Positions 37,244 to 46,234 of a DNA stretch of 64,000 bases are shown here, in pieces. This DNA comes from an uncultured Clostridia bacterium. Lineage in GTDB: Bacteria; Bacillota; Clostridia; Lachnospirales; Lachnospiraceae. Numbering within the stretch: the stretch's first letter is position 1; every line of letters begins with the position of its first letter. The stretch lies in the NCBI GenBank assembly GCA_948472945.1, contig CAOKVX010000001.1, forward strand, positions 248,001-312,000, in the 5' to 3' direction. The notes beneath the pieces were generated by a model that was given only the letters and a program-made list of their open reading frames with translations, made no database searches and had not been told where the DNA came from. Both the position numbers and the translations under genes were made by a program.

Positions 37244-38827
37244 ATGTTTTTAAAAATTAGCCTGCTGTTGATATTTTTTGCAGTTATGATTGGGGTAGGC
37301 ATCTATTCAAGGAAGACTGCAACTGATGTAAACGGGTTTGTTCTCGGGGGACGTTCGGTTGGACCGTGGCTTACGGCGTTTGCATATGGAACCTCATATT
37401 TTTCAGCGGTAATTTTTGTGGGATATGCGGGACAGTTTGGCTGGAAGTTCGGTATTGCCTCGACGTGGATAGGTCTTGGAAATGCCGTAATAGGCTCCCT
37501 TATGGCATGGGTTATACTGGGAAGGAGAACCAGGGTGCTGACGCACCGTCTTTCCTCATCTACCATGCCCGACTACTTTGCAAAGAGATTTTCGAGTAAT
37601 GGACTTAAAATAGCAGCGTCATTTATAATATTTGTGTTCTTAATTCCGTATACGGCGTCGCTGTACAATGGTCTTTCAAGATTATTCAACATGGCGTTTC
37701 CTATTGATTACTCTACATGTGTGATTGTTATGGCAGTGTTAACCGGAATATATGTTATTATTGGCGGATATATGGCTACAGCCATTAACGACTTTATTCA
37801 GGGCATTATTATGCTTGGAGGAATTGTTGCGGTAATCGCAGCAGTTCTCTCAAGTCACGGTGGATTCATGGGATCGCTAATTGAACTTGGCACATATTCC
37901 GATTCAGCGACTGTCAACGGCGAGGTGCCGGGAGTGTTTGCATCATTTTTCGGACCCGACCCGTTCTCACTCTTATGCGTCGTAATTCTTACGTCGCTCG
38001 GGACGTGGGGGCTTCCGCAGATGGTTCAGAAGTTCTATGCAATTAAGAGTGAGAGGTCAATTAAAACAGGCGCGATTGTGTCAACATTTTTTGCCATTAT
38101 TGTCGCAGGCGGATGTTATTTTCTAGGCGGATTTGCACGTCTGGTAGCGGATACGGTTGAGAGGAAACCTGACGGTTCGGTTATATATGATTCGGTAATA
38201 CCTGCAATGGTAAAAAATCTTCCGGAGATACTTATAGCTATTGTTGTGATTCTTGTCCTGTCGGCAAGTATGTCAACGCTTTCGTCGCTTGTCCTGTCGT
38301 CAAGTTCAACTCTCACGCTTGACTTTATTAAGGGGACGGTTGTAAAAGAATTGTCTGAGAAGAAGCAAATGATAATAATGAGACTCCTTATAGTGGTATT
38401 TATTGCGATATCTGCAGTTATTGCAATAGTACAGTATAAGAGCAGCGTAACATTTATCGCGCAGCTCATGGGCATATCGTGGGGAGCGCTTGCGGGTTCG
38501 TTTCTGGCGCCGTTTTTGTATTCTCTATATTGGAAAAAGACTACAAAAGCATCCTGTTATGTGAGCTTTATATTTGGAACTGTATTCATGACGCTCAATC
38601 TTCTTAACACACTTAAGATTGTACCTCTTTCAATATTTGACGGACAGCTCGCGTCGCCGATTAACTGCGGTGCGTTTACTATGATTGCAGGCCTAATCAT
38701 CGTTCCGGTCGTAAGCATATTTACAAGAAAGCCTGATACTGACGTTGACGGGCTGTTTAAGGTGTTTGAGGAGAAAGTAACTGTTAAAAGAAGCACGGCG
38801 TTGTCAGCCAATGAGGATGAAAACTGA
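37244..38827 (+). CDS. Sodium:solute symporter (SSS family)
   Basis: 527-residue integral membrane protein with about 13 hydrophobic segments. SSS (PutP/PanF-like) features: NGFVLGGRSVGPWLTAFAYG at the end of TM1-2, GGYMATAINDFIQG, and GLPQMVQKFYAIKSE. It moves a solute inward with Na+; the solute cannot be read from the sequence (proline, pantothenate and sugars are all possible in this family). Ribosome binding site AGAGGGGGATAAAAG. Two bases before the tetR-like gene, so the two are probably co-transcribed. Confidence 0.9.
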   Translation: MFLKISLLLIFFAVMIGVGIYSRKTATDVNGFVLGGRSVGPWLTAFAYGTSYFSAVIFVGYAGQFGWKFGIASTWIGLGNAVIGSLMAWVILGRRTRVLTHRLSSSTMPDYFAKRFSSNGLKIAASFIIFVFLIPYTASLYNGLSRLFNMAFPIDYSTCVIVMAVLTGIYVIIGGYMATAINDFIQGIIMLGGIVAVIAAVLSSHGGFMGSLIELGTYSDSATVNGEVPGVFASFFGPDPFSLLCVVILTSLGTWGLPQMVQKFYAIKSERSIKTGAIVSTFFAIIVAGGCYFLGGFARLVADTVERKPDGSVIYDSVIPAMVKNLPEILIAIVVILVLSASMSTLSSLVLSSSSTLTLDFIKGTVVKELSEKKQMIIMRLLIVVFIAISAVIAIVQYKSSVTFIAQLMGISWGALAGSFLAPFLYSLYWKKTTKASCYVSFIFGTVFMTLNLLNTLKIVPLSIFDGQLASPINCGAFTMIAGLIIVPVVSIFTRKPDTDVDGLFKVFEEKVTVKRSTALSANEDEN

Positions 38828-38829
38828 TT

Positions 38830-39399
38830 ATGTCAAAGTCTTTGATTACCAAAAATGCCCTTGCAGGCAGCTTAAAGAGCCTAATCACTGAGAACAATTT
38901 TGATAAGGTTACAATTGCTGATATAACGGACAATATTGGGCTCAACAGGCAGACTTTTTACTATCACTTTGCAGATAAGCAGGAGCTTTTGTACTGGATA
39001 TATGATAACGAAGCGTTTACTCTGACCTGCGGTCTCAATATGGAAAACTGGGGCGAGAAATTCAACGATTTTCTTAAGCTTTTGCGCAGGGACAGATTGT
39101 TCTATATTAATACAATCAAGTGCTCGGACGATTATTTTGAGAAGTACCTCAAGGGAATACTCGAGGAATTGTTTGCAAAAGCGGCGTATGAGCTGGACGG
39201 TGACGAGCTTGAGGAAAAAGAGATAAAGCTTGTGGCAAGGTTTTTCTCAAGAGGCGTGTGCGGTCTTGTGATTGACTGGATTCTCGGAGGCATGAGACAG
39301 GACGAGGATGAGTATACGAAAATGATATACAGGCTAGTTGAAAATGTAAAAAAAACTGCTTATATAAGGTACAGTTACTCTGCTGATGAGATGAATTAA
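38830..39399 (+). CDS. TetR/AcrR family transcriptional regulator
   Basis: 189 residues. N-terminal TetR-type helix-turn-helix (VTIADITDNIGLNRQTFYYH, about residues 24-43), then a C-terminal ligand/dimer domain resembling the TetR_C_8 type seen in DhaS-like regulators. It lies between a symporter gene and the lipoprotein-MMPL operon, with two inverted repeats in the gap downstream; control of that exporter operon is the simplest reading. Weak ribosome binding site (GAGGATGAAA), consistent with coupling to the symporter gene. Confidence 0.9.
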   Translation: MSKSLITKNALAGSLKSLITENNFDKVTIADITDNIGLNRQTFYYHFADKQELLYWIYDNEAFTLTCGLNMENWGEKFNDFLKLLRRDRLFYINTIKCSDDYFEKYLKGILEELFAKAAYELDGDELEEKEIKLVARFFSRGVCGLVIDWILGGMRQDEDEYTKMIYRLVENVKKTAYIRYSYSADEMN

Positions 39400-39413
39400 A
39401 TATATGGTTTCAT

Positions 39414-39460
39414 TTGTCTGTATAGATTTTAGACAATTCAAATACAATGTCTAATGACAG
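39414..39460. promoter_or_regulatory. Two inverted repeats, candidate TetR operators
   Basis: TTGTCT-N11-AGACAA (39414-39436) and TGTC-TAAT-GACA (39449-39460), sharing the TGTC/GACA half site, between the tetR-like stop and the lipoprotein gene. A possible -35 TAGACA (39430-39435) and -10 TAATGA (39452-39457) would be covered by the repeats. Confidence 0.45.
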
Positions 39461-39513
39461 TCTGCCCTTTCCGATTTATTATTTCAATAAATCAATTGGA
39501 AGGGGTAATTTTT

Positions 39514-42099
39514 ATGAAAAAAAAACATATTAGGATTGTAAGTTCGGCGCTTATCGTGAGTATGGCTGCCATGTGCCTGACAGGATGCTCAAAGAATGAT
39601 GGGCCGGGAGCGCAGGTAGGCGCAAAGTCGATGTCGGAGGAAACTGATACGGACGTTAAGACAGAGGATCTAGCAGATTCGGACGCTAAGACAGAGAAAC
39701 TTGCAGATAAGCTTGTAAGCGGACTTAAAGGAGGCTCGGTTGAGACGGGCAAGGATGAGACGGTATATGTTGTGATGGACAACAATGGTAACGCTGTTTC
39801 AGTTTTGGTAAATGACGTGCTGAAAAATATTGATAGCGGGGATGTCAGAGATATTTCCGATTTGAAAGAGATATACAACCTGAAAGGCGATGAAGCGTTC
39901 AGTACATCCGGAAATGATATGGTGTGGGCGTCTGAGGGAAAAGACATCACATATCAGGGGACGACCGACAAGGAACTTCCCGTAAGCGTAAATATTAAGT
40001 ATAGGCTTGACGGTGAGGAAATATTGCCTGATACTCTCGCGGGTTCTTCCGGGCATTTGGAGATTACTTATGAATATATAAATAATACTGAGTCGCAGAG
40101 AGAGGTTAACGGACAGAATAAAAGGGTTGTTGTACCGTTTATTGCAGCGTCGGGAATGATGCTGCCGTCGGAAAAATGTGCCAATGTCAAGGTTGACAAT
40201 GGAAAGGCGATTGAGGAGGGCGACAGTACAATCGTGGTAGGCTATGCTGTTCCGGGTCTTATGGACTGCATAGAGAGTCAGGTAGAGGATGCTGACGAAA
40301 TGCTTCAACATATAAGTATAGGCGATTCATTTACCGTTGAGGCTGACGTTAATGATTTTGAGATGGATATGTCGCTTACAGTTATTTTGCCGGATGTGAT
40401 TGGAAGCAGACATCTTGAGGATATAGATGCAGACGAGGTAACAGATAAGATTGACGAACTTTCAGACGCAGCAAAGCAGCTCTCGGATGGAACGGGCGAG
40501 CTTGACGATGGTGCGGGCGAGCTTGTGAGCGGAGCAAAGGAGCTTGACGACGGAAGCAAAAAGCTTAAGGGGGCGGTAAATGAGCTAAAGGGCGGAACCG
40601 GCAGCTTAAGAAAGGGAGCTAAAGATTTGAAAAATGGTTCGAAAGACCTAAAGAAAGGCGCCGGCACGCTTAAAAAAGGTGGCAAATCTTTTGAAAAGGG
40701 CGCTAAAGACCTTGACGACGCAGCGCTTAAACTTCAGGACGGAGGAAAAAGCTTAGATGACGGCACAAAGGCTATACTAACCAACCTTGGAACCCTAAGC
40801 GCCGGAGCTGCGTCGCTTGAGACCGGTGCAAAACAGGTTGTTGACGGAATAGGATTATTAAAGACAAATGTTCAGACATTTAAGACACAGGCCGGATCTG
40901 CAGTGACCGGAATAGGAACAGTTGCGGCAGGAGTGTCGGCTGTTGACAGTTATATGAAGCAGATTGTTGCGGGATTTGAGGATAAGGACGGTGAGGCCGG
41001 GCTATTAAACGGCTCAAAACAGGTTGCGGACGGAGTTGCGTCGTTTGTGGATATCCTTAATAGTTCAACAGGGTCGATAGACGCACAGATTGAAAAGATT
41101 ATGGAACAGGTAAACGCACTTTCCGGAATAAATAGCTGCGACATTCTAGCAAAGACGGTTGCTAATATTGAAACACAGATTAAGGATAATCAGAACACAG
41201 CGACAGTCGCGGATATCCTGACAAATGCGACGGGAGGAAAGATAAAATCATATGAACAGTATACGGCGCTTGTTCAGGCAAACTATTCCGTTATTGCGCT
41301 TTTGGAGGTCAGGGATTCACTTAATACAATGATAAGCTCAAAGCAGGCGGAGCTTGAAAAGCTTACTGCCGGCTCTGCAGGCGTGGCAAGCGGAATTAAT
41401 ACAGTCTATACAAGCTTTAGTACGCTGTCATCAAGCGTTACGGAACTTAATTTGGGGGCGTCGTCGTTAAATACACAATCTCAGGCAATAAATACCGGAT
41501 TTACGGACCTTATTACAGGAATTGATACTCTTTTGGGAGGAGCGAATCAGGTATATAACGGAGCTCAGTCGGTAAATAAAGGCGCAGCGGCGCTTAAAAC
41601 AGGGGCGTCGACATTGAGTTCGGGAGCGTCCACATTGTACGACGGTCTTAAAACCGTGAAAGGAGGAACAAAGACGCTTCATGCGGGTTCGATAGCTTTA
41701 AAAGACGGGTCTTATAAACTATACGACGGCTCTACAGCTCTCGATGCAGGAATTAATAAGCTCTATTCAGGCGCTTCTAAACTTGATACAGGGGCAGGCG
41801 TGCTCTATAAGGGGGCGGGCAGCCTCAATGATGGAACAGGCAAACTCTATGACGGAACTGTTAATTTAAAAGACGGTGCGGCTGAACTAAACGACGGAAT
41901 GTTAAAATTTGACGATGAGGCGATAACGCCTATAACCGACAAGCTCGGAGAAAGATTCCCGGAGATATATGACCTTTTGTATGCTATAGCAGAGGAGGGG
42001 GACAAATACAACAACTTTACAGGTATCATCGATGGAATGGACGGAACGGTAAAGTTTATTTATAAGACAAATGGAATCAAAAAGGGCGAGGGGGAATAA
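39514..42099 (+). CDS. Lipoprotein with pseudo-heptad Gly repeats, partner of MMPL exporter
   Basis: 861 residues. Signal peptide with lipobox LTGC (Cys about residue 26). An N-terminal ~280-residue domain (contains TVYVVMDNNGNAVSVLVND) is followed by two blocks of a seven-residue repeat of the type LxxGaxx: block 1 about residues 315-415 (LKNGSKDLKKGAGTLKKG), block 2 about 675-800 (LKTGASTLSSGASTLYDG). This repeat is typical of YhgE/Pip-type proteins and predicts a long helical coiled coil. ATG 39514 (MKKKHIRIV) is chosen because GGAAGGGG precedes it; the open frame back to 39454 crosses the operator region. The MMPL gene begins 2 bases after the stop, so the lipoprotein probably forms the extracellular part of that exporter. 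Function inferred from context. Confidence 0.85.
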   Translation: MKKKHIRIVSSALIVSMAAMCLTGCSKNDGPGAQVGAKSMSEETDTDVKTEDLADSDAKTEKLADKLVSGLKGGSVETGKDETVYVVMDNNGNAVSVLVNDVLKNIDSGDVRDISDLKEIYNLKGDEAFSTSGNDMVWASEGKDITYQGTTDKELPVSVNIKYRLDGEEILPDTLAGSSGHLEITYEYINNTESQREVNGQNKRVVVPFIAASGMMLPSEKCANVKVDNGKAIEEGDSTIVVGYAVPGLMDCIESQVEDADEMLQHISIGDSFTVEADVNDFEMDMSLTVILPDVIGSRHLEDIDADEVTDKIDELSDAAKQLSDGTGELDDGAGELVSGAKELDDGSKKLKGAVNELKGGTGSLRKGAKDLKNGSKDLKKGAGTLKKGGKSFEKGAKDLDDAALKLQDGGKSLDDGTKAILTNLGTLSAGAASLETGAKQVVDGIGLLKTNVQTFKTQAGSAVTGIGTVAAGVSAVDSYMKQIVAGFEDKDGEAGLLNGSKQVADGVASFVDILNSSTGSIDAQIEKIMEQVNALSGINSCDILAKTVANIETQIKDNQNTATVADILTNATGGKIKSYEQYTALVQANYSVIALLEVRDSLNTMISSKQAELEKLTAGSAGVASGINTVYTSFSTLSSSVTELNLGASSLNTQSQAINTGFTDLITGIDTLLGGANQVYNGAQSVNKGAAALKTGASTLSSGASTLYDGLKTVKGGTKTLHAGSIALKDGSYKLYDGSTALDAGINKLYSGASKLDTGAGVLYKGAGSLNDGTGKLYDGTVNLKDGAAELNDGMLKFDDEAITPITDKLGERFPEIYDLLYAIAEEGDKYNNFTGIIDGMDGTVKFIYKTNGIKKGEGE

Positions 42100-42101
42100 C
42101 T

Positions 42102-44171
42102 ATGGAGCGTTTTGGAAGATTTGTTGTTAAATTTAAACACATAATACTCATTACAGCTGTAATTCTCCTTATTCCTGCGGCAATCGGATATATAGGAACA
42201 CGTGTAAACTATGATTTGCTATATTATCTTCCGGATGGAATTGACACGATGACGGGTCAGGATATCCTTATGGAAGATTTTAATGCCGGAGCTTTTTCGA
42301 TGGTTGTAATTGAAGATATGGATTACAAAAATGTTTCGCTGCTCAAGGAAAAAATAGAGGGCGTGGAACATGTTTCAAAAGTTCTTTGGTATGATTCATT
42401 TGTTGATATAAATATTCCGCCGGAAATGATTCCCAAGAGCCTGTATGATGTTTTCAACGCGGAAAATTCCACGCTTATGATGGTTATATTTGATGATACA
42501 AGTTCCGGAGACGGTACGATGAATGCCATTGAGGATATCAGGGATATAACGAAAAAACAGTGTTTTATAAGCGGAATATCCGCAATTATAACGGATACGA
42601 AAGCATTGTCAGAGCACGAGACGCCTATCTATGTTTTGCTTGCGGTAATTATATCAATAATTGTTATGAGTATTATGATGGACTCATTTCTTGTGCCGCT
42701 TCTTTTTCTGTTAAGTATCGGTATGGCAATAGTTTATAACCTTGGCAGTAATTTTGTCTTTGGAGAAATATCTTATGTGACAAAGGCGCTTGCGGCCGTA
42801 CTGCAACTCGGCGTTACGATGGACTATTCAATTTTCTTATGGCACAGCTATGAGGAACAGAGGTCCATATGCGGTACTAAGGAGGAGGCGATGGCTAAAG
42901 CTATTGCCTCCACGATAGTGTCAGTAGTCGGAAGTTCTATCACGACTGTGGCGGGATTCATCGCATTGTGTTTTATGAGCTTTACACTCGGACTTGACCT
43001 TGGAATCGTAATGGCAAAGGGCGTTTTATTTGGAGTATTAGGATGTGTAACGATACTTCCGTCGATGATATTAATATTAGACAGAGCGCTTGAAAAGACT
43101 AGACACAAATCGTTTATGCCGGAATTTAAAAGACTTCCGGGCGTTATAATTAAGCTGGCGCCGATTTTTATAGTAATTATGCTCGCGCTTGCATGGCCTG
43201 CGGTATACGGCTACAATAATACGGACGTATATTACGATTTGACTCTAAGCCTGCCAAAGACGCTTGACAGCGTAGTGGCGACCGACGTGCTGAAAGAGCA
43301 GTATAACCTAAGCTCTGCAAGCATCGTTTTGATTGACAGAAATCTTGAGGCAAAGAAAATTGTTGATATGGTTGAAGAGATGAAAGACATTGACGGTGTC
43401 TCAAGCGTGCTTGCGATGGAAAGTATAACAAAGGGGGAGATTCCCGAGGAATTTCTGCCGGAAAAGCTTGTGTCGGAGCTGAAAAGTGATTCCTATGAGA
43501 TGGTGGTGCTCACATCTGAATATAAGACCGGCTCGGACGAAGCAAACGAGCAGTGCGGCAGGATAGAGGACGTTATAAAAAAATATGATCCAGACGGCAT
43601 GCTTGTCGGCGAAGCGGCGTGCACAAGGGATTTGATTGACATAACAGACGCTGATTTCAAACGCGTCAGCGCGGTTTCGATAGGCGTAATATTCCTTATC
43701 ATCGCCATAATATATCTCTCGCCGGTACTGCCGGTTCTTCTTGTACTGCTGATAGAGTTTGCAATATTTGTAAACATGGCTATACCGTGTTACACTGATA
43801 CTGTGATACCTTTCATTGCATCAATTGTAATCGGCACAATTCAACTTGGTGCAACTGTAGATTATGCTATACTTATGACAACCAGGTACAGAACGGAAAG
43901 GTATGCTGGCGCGCCTAAAAAAGAAGCTGTAAAAATTGCGCTTGAGACATCCATCCCTTCGATTATTGCAAGTGCGGTAAGCTTTTTTGGGGCGACCTTT
44001 GGCGTAGGCGTCTATTCAAGCATAGACATGATAAGCGCGCTATGCCTGCTTATGGCCAGAGGTGCGGTTATAAGTATGATATCTGTAATTTGTCTGCTGC
44101 CCGCTATGTTTATGGTATTTGATAAGGTTATAATGAAGACAAGTCTGACGAAACGGAGAGTAAGTTTTTAA
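42102..44171 (+). CDS. MMPL/RND family exporter
   Basis: 689-residue permease with the MMPL layout: TM1, an extracellular domain, five TM segments, then the same again. The first TM bundle includes LQLGVTMDYSIFLWHSYEEQ and the second IQLGATVDYAILMTTRYRTE; each keeps the GxxxDY proton-relay motif. Homologues export lipids or hydrophobic compounds in mycobacteria; the substrate here is unknown. Ribosome binding site GGGCGAGGGGGA in the end of the lipoprotein gene. Presumably regulated by the upstream TetR protein. Confidence 0.93.
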   Translation: MERFGRFVVKFKHIILITAVILLIPAAIGYIGTRVNYDLLYYLPDGIDTMTGQDILMEDFNAGAFSMVVIEDMDYKNVSLLKEKIEGVEHVSKVLWYDSFVDINIPPEMIPKSLYDVFNAENSTLMMVIFDDTSSGDGTMNAIEDIRDITKKQCFISGISAIITDTKALSEHETPIYVLLAVIISIIVMSIMMDSFLVPLLFLLSIGMAIVYNLGSNFVFGEISYVTKALAAVLQLGVTMDYSIFLWHSYEEQRSICGTKEEAMAKAIASTIVSVVGSSITTVAGFIALCFMSFTLGLDLGIVMAKGVLFGVLGCVTILPSMILILDRALEKTRHKSFMPEFKRLPGVIIKLAPIFIVIMLALAWPAVYGYNNTDVYYDLTLSLPKTLDSVVATDVLKEQYNLSSASIVLIDRNLEAKKIVDMVEEMKDIDGVSSVLAMESITKGEIPEEFLPEKLVSELKSDSYEMVVLTSEYKTGSDEANEQCGRIEDVIKKYDPDGMLVGEAACTRDLIDITDADFKRVSAVSIGVIFLIIAIIYLSPVLPVLLVLLIEFAIFVNMAIPCYTDTVIPFIASIVIGTIQLGATVDYAILMTTRYRTERYAGAPKKEAVKIALETSIPSIIASAVSFFGATFGVGVYSSIDMISALCLLMARGAVISMISVICLLPAMFMVFDKVIMKTSLTKRRVSF

Positions 44172-44323
44172 TTGCTTAGTTCAAAACAACCTAGTATTTT
44201 AAAATATATTACAATGAATGGAGATGAGATTTTCTGCGAATTAGGAACTATTATTTACGGTTCTTATAGCGTTATATTGGATTATTATATATTGTAACCA
44301 GATTCAGTTTTATTACTTATTAT

Positions 44324-44352
44324 TTGTCTAAAACATAAAATTTTGCTATAAT
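44324..44352 (+). promoter_or_regulatory. Promoter of the yqeG gene
   Basis: TTGTCT (44324-44329), 17 bases, TATAAT (44347-44352) with extended -10 TG at 44344-44345. The rest of the 216-base gap from 44172 is A/T-rich with no other signal seen. Confidence 0.7.
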
Positions 44353-44387
44353 AAATATAGAATATTTATTTGGCGGGAGAGTTAATT

Positions 44388-44912
44388 ATGTTAAAATGTT
44401 TTTATCCGGACAGGATTGAAAACTCGGTATTCGATATAGATTTCACGAAATTATACGAGTCCGGAAAGAGAGCGGTATTATTTGATATAGACAATACGCT
44501 GGTTGAACACGGCGCAGACAGTAATGGTAAGGTTGAAAAATTATTTGCAGGGCTTCATACTATGGGATATAAGACATGTCTTATTTCTAACAATGATGAG
44601 GAGAGGGTTACAAGATTTAATAAAAATATAAATACAGAATATATATACAAAGCTGGTAAACCATCAGGCAGAGGTTACCTACTTGCAATGCAGAAGATGG
44701 GCGTTGCAAAGGAGGAGACCCTGTTTGTCGGAGACCAGCTTTTTACCGATATATACGGTGCAAAGAGGATAGGTCTGGACAATATATGCGTCAGGCCAAT
44801 CTCGCCTAAAGAAGAGATTCAGATAGTACTGAAGAGAAAGCTTGAAAAGATTGTCTTTGCGTCATATAACAGATATGTTAAGAGGAATGAAAAAAAAGCA
44901 GGCTGCCAATAA
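44388..44912 (+). CDS. yqeG: YqeG family HAD-type phosphatase
   Basis: 174-residue HAD phosphatase. Motif I AVLFDIDNTLVEHG (nucleophile Asp and acid/base Asp), motif II CLISNND, Lys in KPSGRGY, motif III VGDQLFTDIYGAKRIG. Substrate not established; annotated elsewhere as a possible phosphatidylglycerophosphatase-like enzyme. ATG 44388 with GGCGGGAGAG upstream; in-frame TTG 44370 overlaps that site and is rejected. Confidence 0.93.
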   Translation: MLKCFYPDRIENSVFDIDFTKLYESGKRAVLFDIDNTLVEHGADSNGKVEKLFAGLHTMGYKTCLISNNDEERVTRFNKNINTEYIYKAGKPSGRGYLLAMQKMGVAKEETLFVGDQLFTDIYGAKRIGLDNICVRPISPKEEIQIVLKRKLEKIVFASYNRYVKRNEKKAGCQ

Positions 44913-44993
44913 TACTATTCAAATGTACACATGCTTTTGCCGGGTGTTTATTATTAATAAAAGAGTTACTTATTATATTATAATTATAATAAG

Positions 44994-45024
44994 TAAAACC
45001 ATATGTTATAATTAAAACCATATG
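44994..45024 (+). repeat. 12-base direct repeat flanking a -10 box
   Basis: TAAAACCATATG occurs at 44994-45005 and 45013-45024, start to start 19 bases. Between them lies TATAAT (45007-45012) with extended TG at 45004-45005, the likely -10 of the M24 peptidase gene. Direct repeats about two helical turns apart around a promoter suggest a protein-binding site. Confidence 0.5.
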
Positions 45025-45064
45025 AAAAAAATATTACTATAATTTGGCGGAAAGGAACAATTAT

Positions 45065-46126
45065 ATGTCTTTTGAAAAGATAGAGCAGGTTATGGAAAAG
45101 GCGGGAGTGCAGGCGGTTATTGTCACTGACCCTTACAATATAAGATATTTTAGCGGATTTTCAGGCGGCGAGGGGTATCTGTATATATCGCACTCTGGCA
45201 GGGTTATGTATGTCGACTCCAGATATACGCTGTGGGCTGAGAGTGAGTGCAAGGACTGCGCAGTTGAGACTACCGGAATAAAGCGTTACAGGGAAATAAA
45301 TGACAGACTGGTGAGAGAGGGTGTTGAGCGTGTTGCACTGGAGGGAAAACACCTCACATATAACATGTTTAAGGAATTTTCAGATGAGCTTGCTTGTAAG
45401 AATATTACCGCTCTCTCGGATGAACTTGAGTTAATAAGGATGATTAAGGGTGCGGACGAGATTGAAATGATACAAAAGGCCGAAAGTATAGGAGATGAGG
45501 CGTTTACTTATATTCTTGGCGAGATTAGGCCGGGAATGACTGAGAAAGAAACCGCCCTGTTAATTGAAATGTACATGCGCTCACACGGCGCGGACGCGCT
45601 TAGTTTTGATGTTATAGCGGCTTCAGGCCTTAACTCTGCAAAACCTCATGCAGTGCCTTCGGATAAAAAGATTTGCAGAGGTGATTTTGTAGTTCTTGAC
45701 TTTGGATGTGTGTATAATGGTTACTGTTCGGACATGACTAGAACTATCGTAATCGGTAAGCCGAACAGCAGGCAGGCTGAAATATATGGTATAGTAAGGA
45801 GAGCCCAACAGGCGGCGCTTGACAATATTAAGGCCGGCATGACCGGACGGGAAGCCGATGCAGCTGCAAGAGATATTATTTCGAATGAAGGTTTTGGAGA
45901 ATGCTTCGGCCACGGTCTCGGCCACGGCATAGGATTATATATTCATGAGATGCCGCGACTGTCTGTTTCGAGCGATACGGTGCTTGAGAGTGGAATGGTT
46001 GTCAGCGTTGAACCGGGAATATATATAGAAGGCTTTGGGGGCGTAAGAATCGAGGATGCAGTTGTAATCGAACAGGATGGGGTGCGTAATCTTACAAAGA
46101 GCAGCAAGGAGCTTATATCGGTTTAG
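45065..46126 (+). CDS. M24 family metallopeptidase (Xaa-Pro aminopeptidase/dipeptidase type)
   Basis: 353 residues: N-terminal creatinase-like domain (VTDPYNIRYFSGF) and C-terminal pita-bread peptidase domain. The two-metal ligands are visible: Asp in VLDFGCVYNGYCSDMTRT (two Asp), His in GHGLGHGIGLYIHE, Glu in SVEPGIYIEG, Glu in GVRIEDAVVI. Removes N-terminal residues before proline or cleaves Xaa-Pro dipeptides. Neighbours yqeG, aroD and efp form a conserved group in Firmicutes (compare yqhS-yqhT-efp in B. subtilis). ATG 45065, ribosome binding site GGAAAGGAAC. Confidence 0.94.
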   Translation: MSFEKIEQVMEKAGVQAVIVTDPYNIRYFSGFSGGEGYLYISHSGRVMYVDSRYTLWAESECKDCAVETTGIKRYREINDRLVREGVERVALEGKHLTYNMFKEFSDELACKNITALSDELELIRMIKGADEIEMIQKAESIGDEAFTYILGEIRPGMTEKETALLIEMYMRSHGADALSFDVIAASGLNSAKPHAVPSDKKICRGDFVVLDFGCVYNGYCSDMTRTIVIGKPNSRQAEIYGIVRRAQQAALDNIKAGMTGREADAAARDIISNEGFGECFGHGLGHGIGLYIHEMPRLSVSSDTVLESGMVVSVEPGIYIEGFGGVRIEDAVVIEQDGVRNLTKSSKELISV

Positions 46127-46234
46127 AAATTGTAGTAAAGTATGTGGGGTATAATGACTATACATTCATTGATGCTAAGAATATAATGCGTAAATCAGGG
46201 TGTTTATGCGTTCTTATATACGGGGGATAATAAT

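Noticed and set aside
39454..39513. Upstream start for the lipoprotein
   Set aside because: It would put 20 residues before the signal peptide and overlap the operator repeats; MKKKH at 39514 has the ribosome binding site.
40480..41930. Tandem DNA repeats or CRISPR-like array in the lipoprotein gene
   Set aside because: The periodicity is 21 bases in frame and comes from the seven-residue protein repeat; there are no spacers or conserved DNA repeats.
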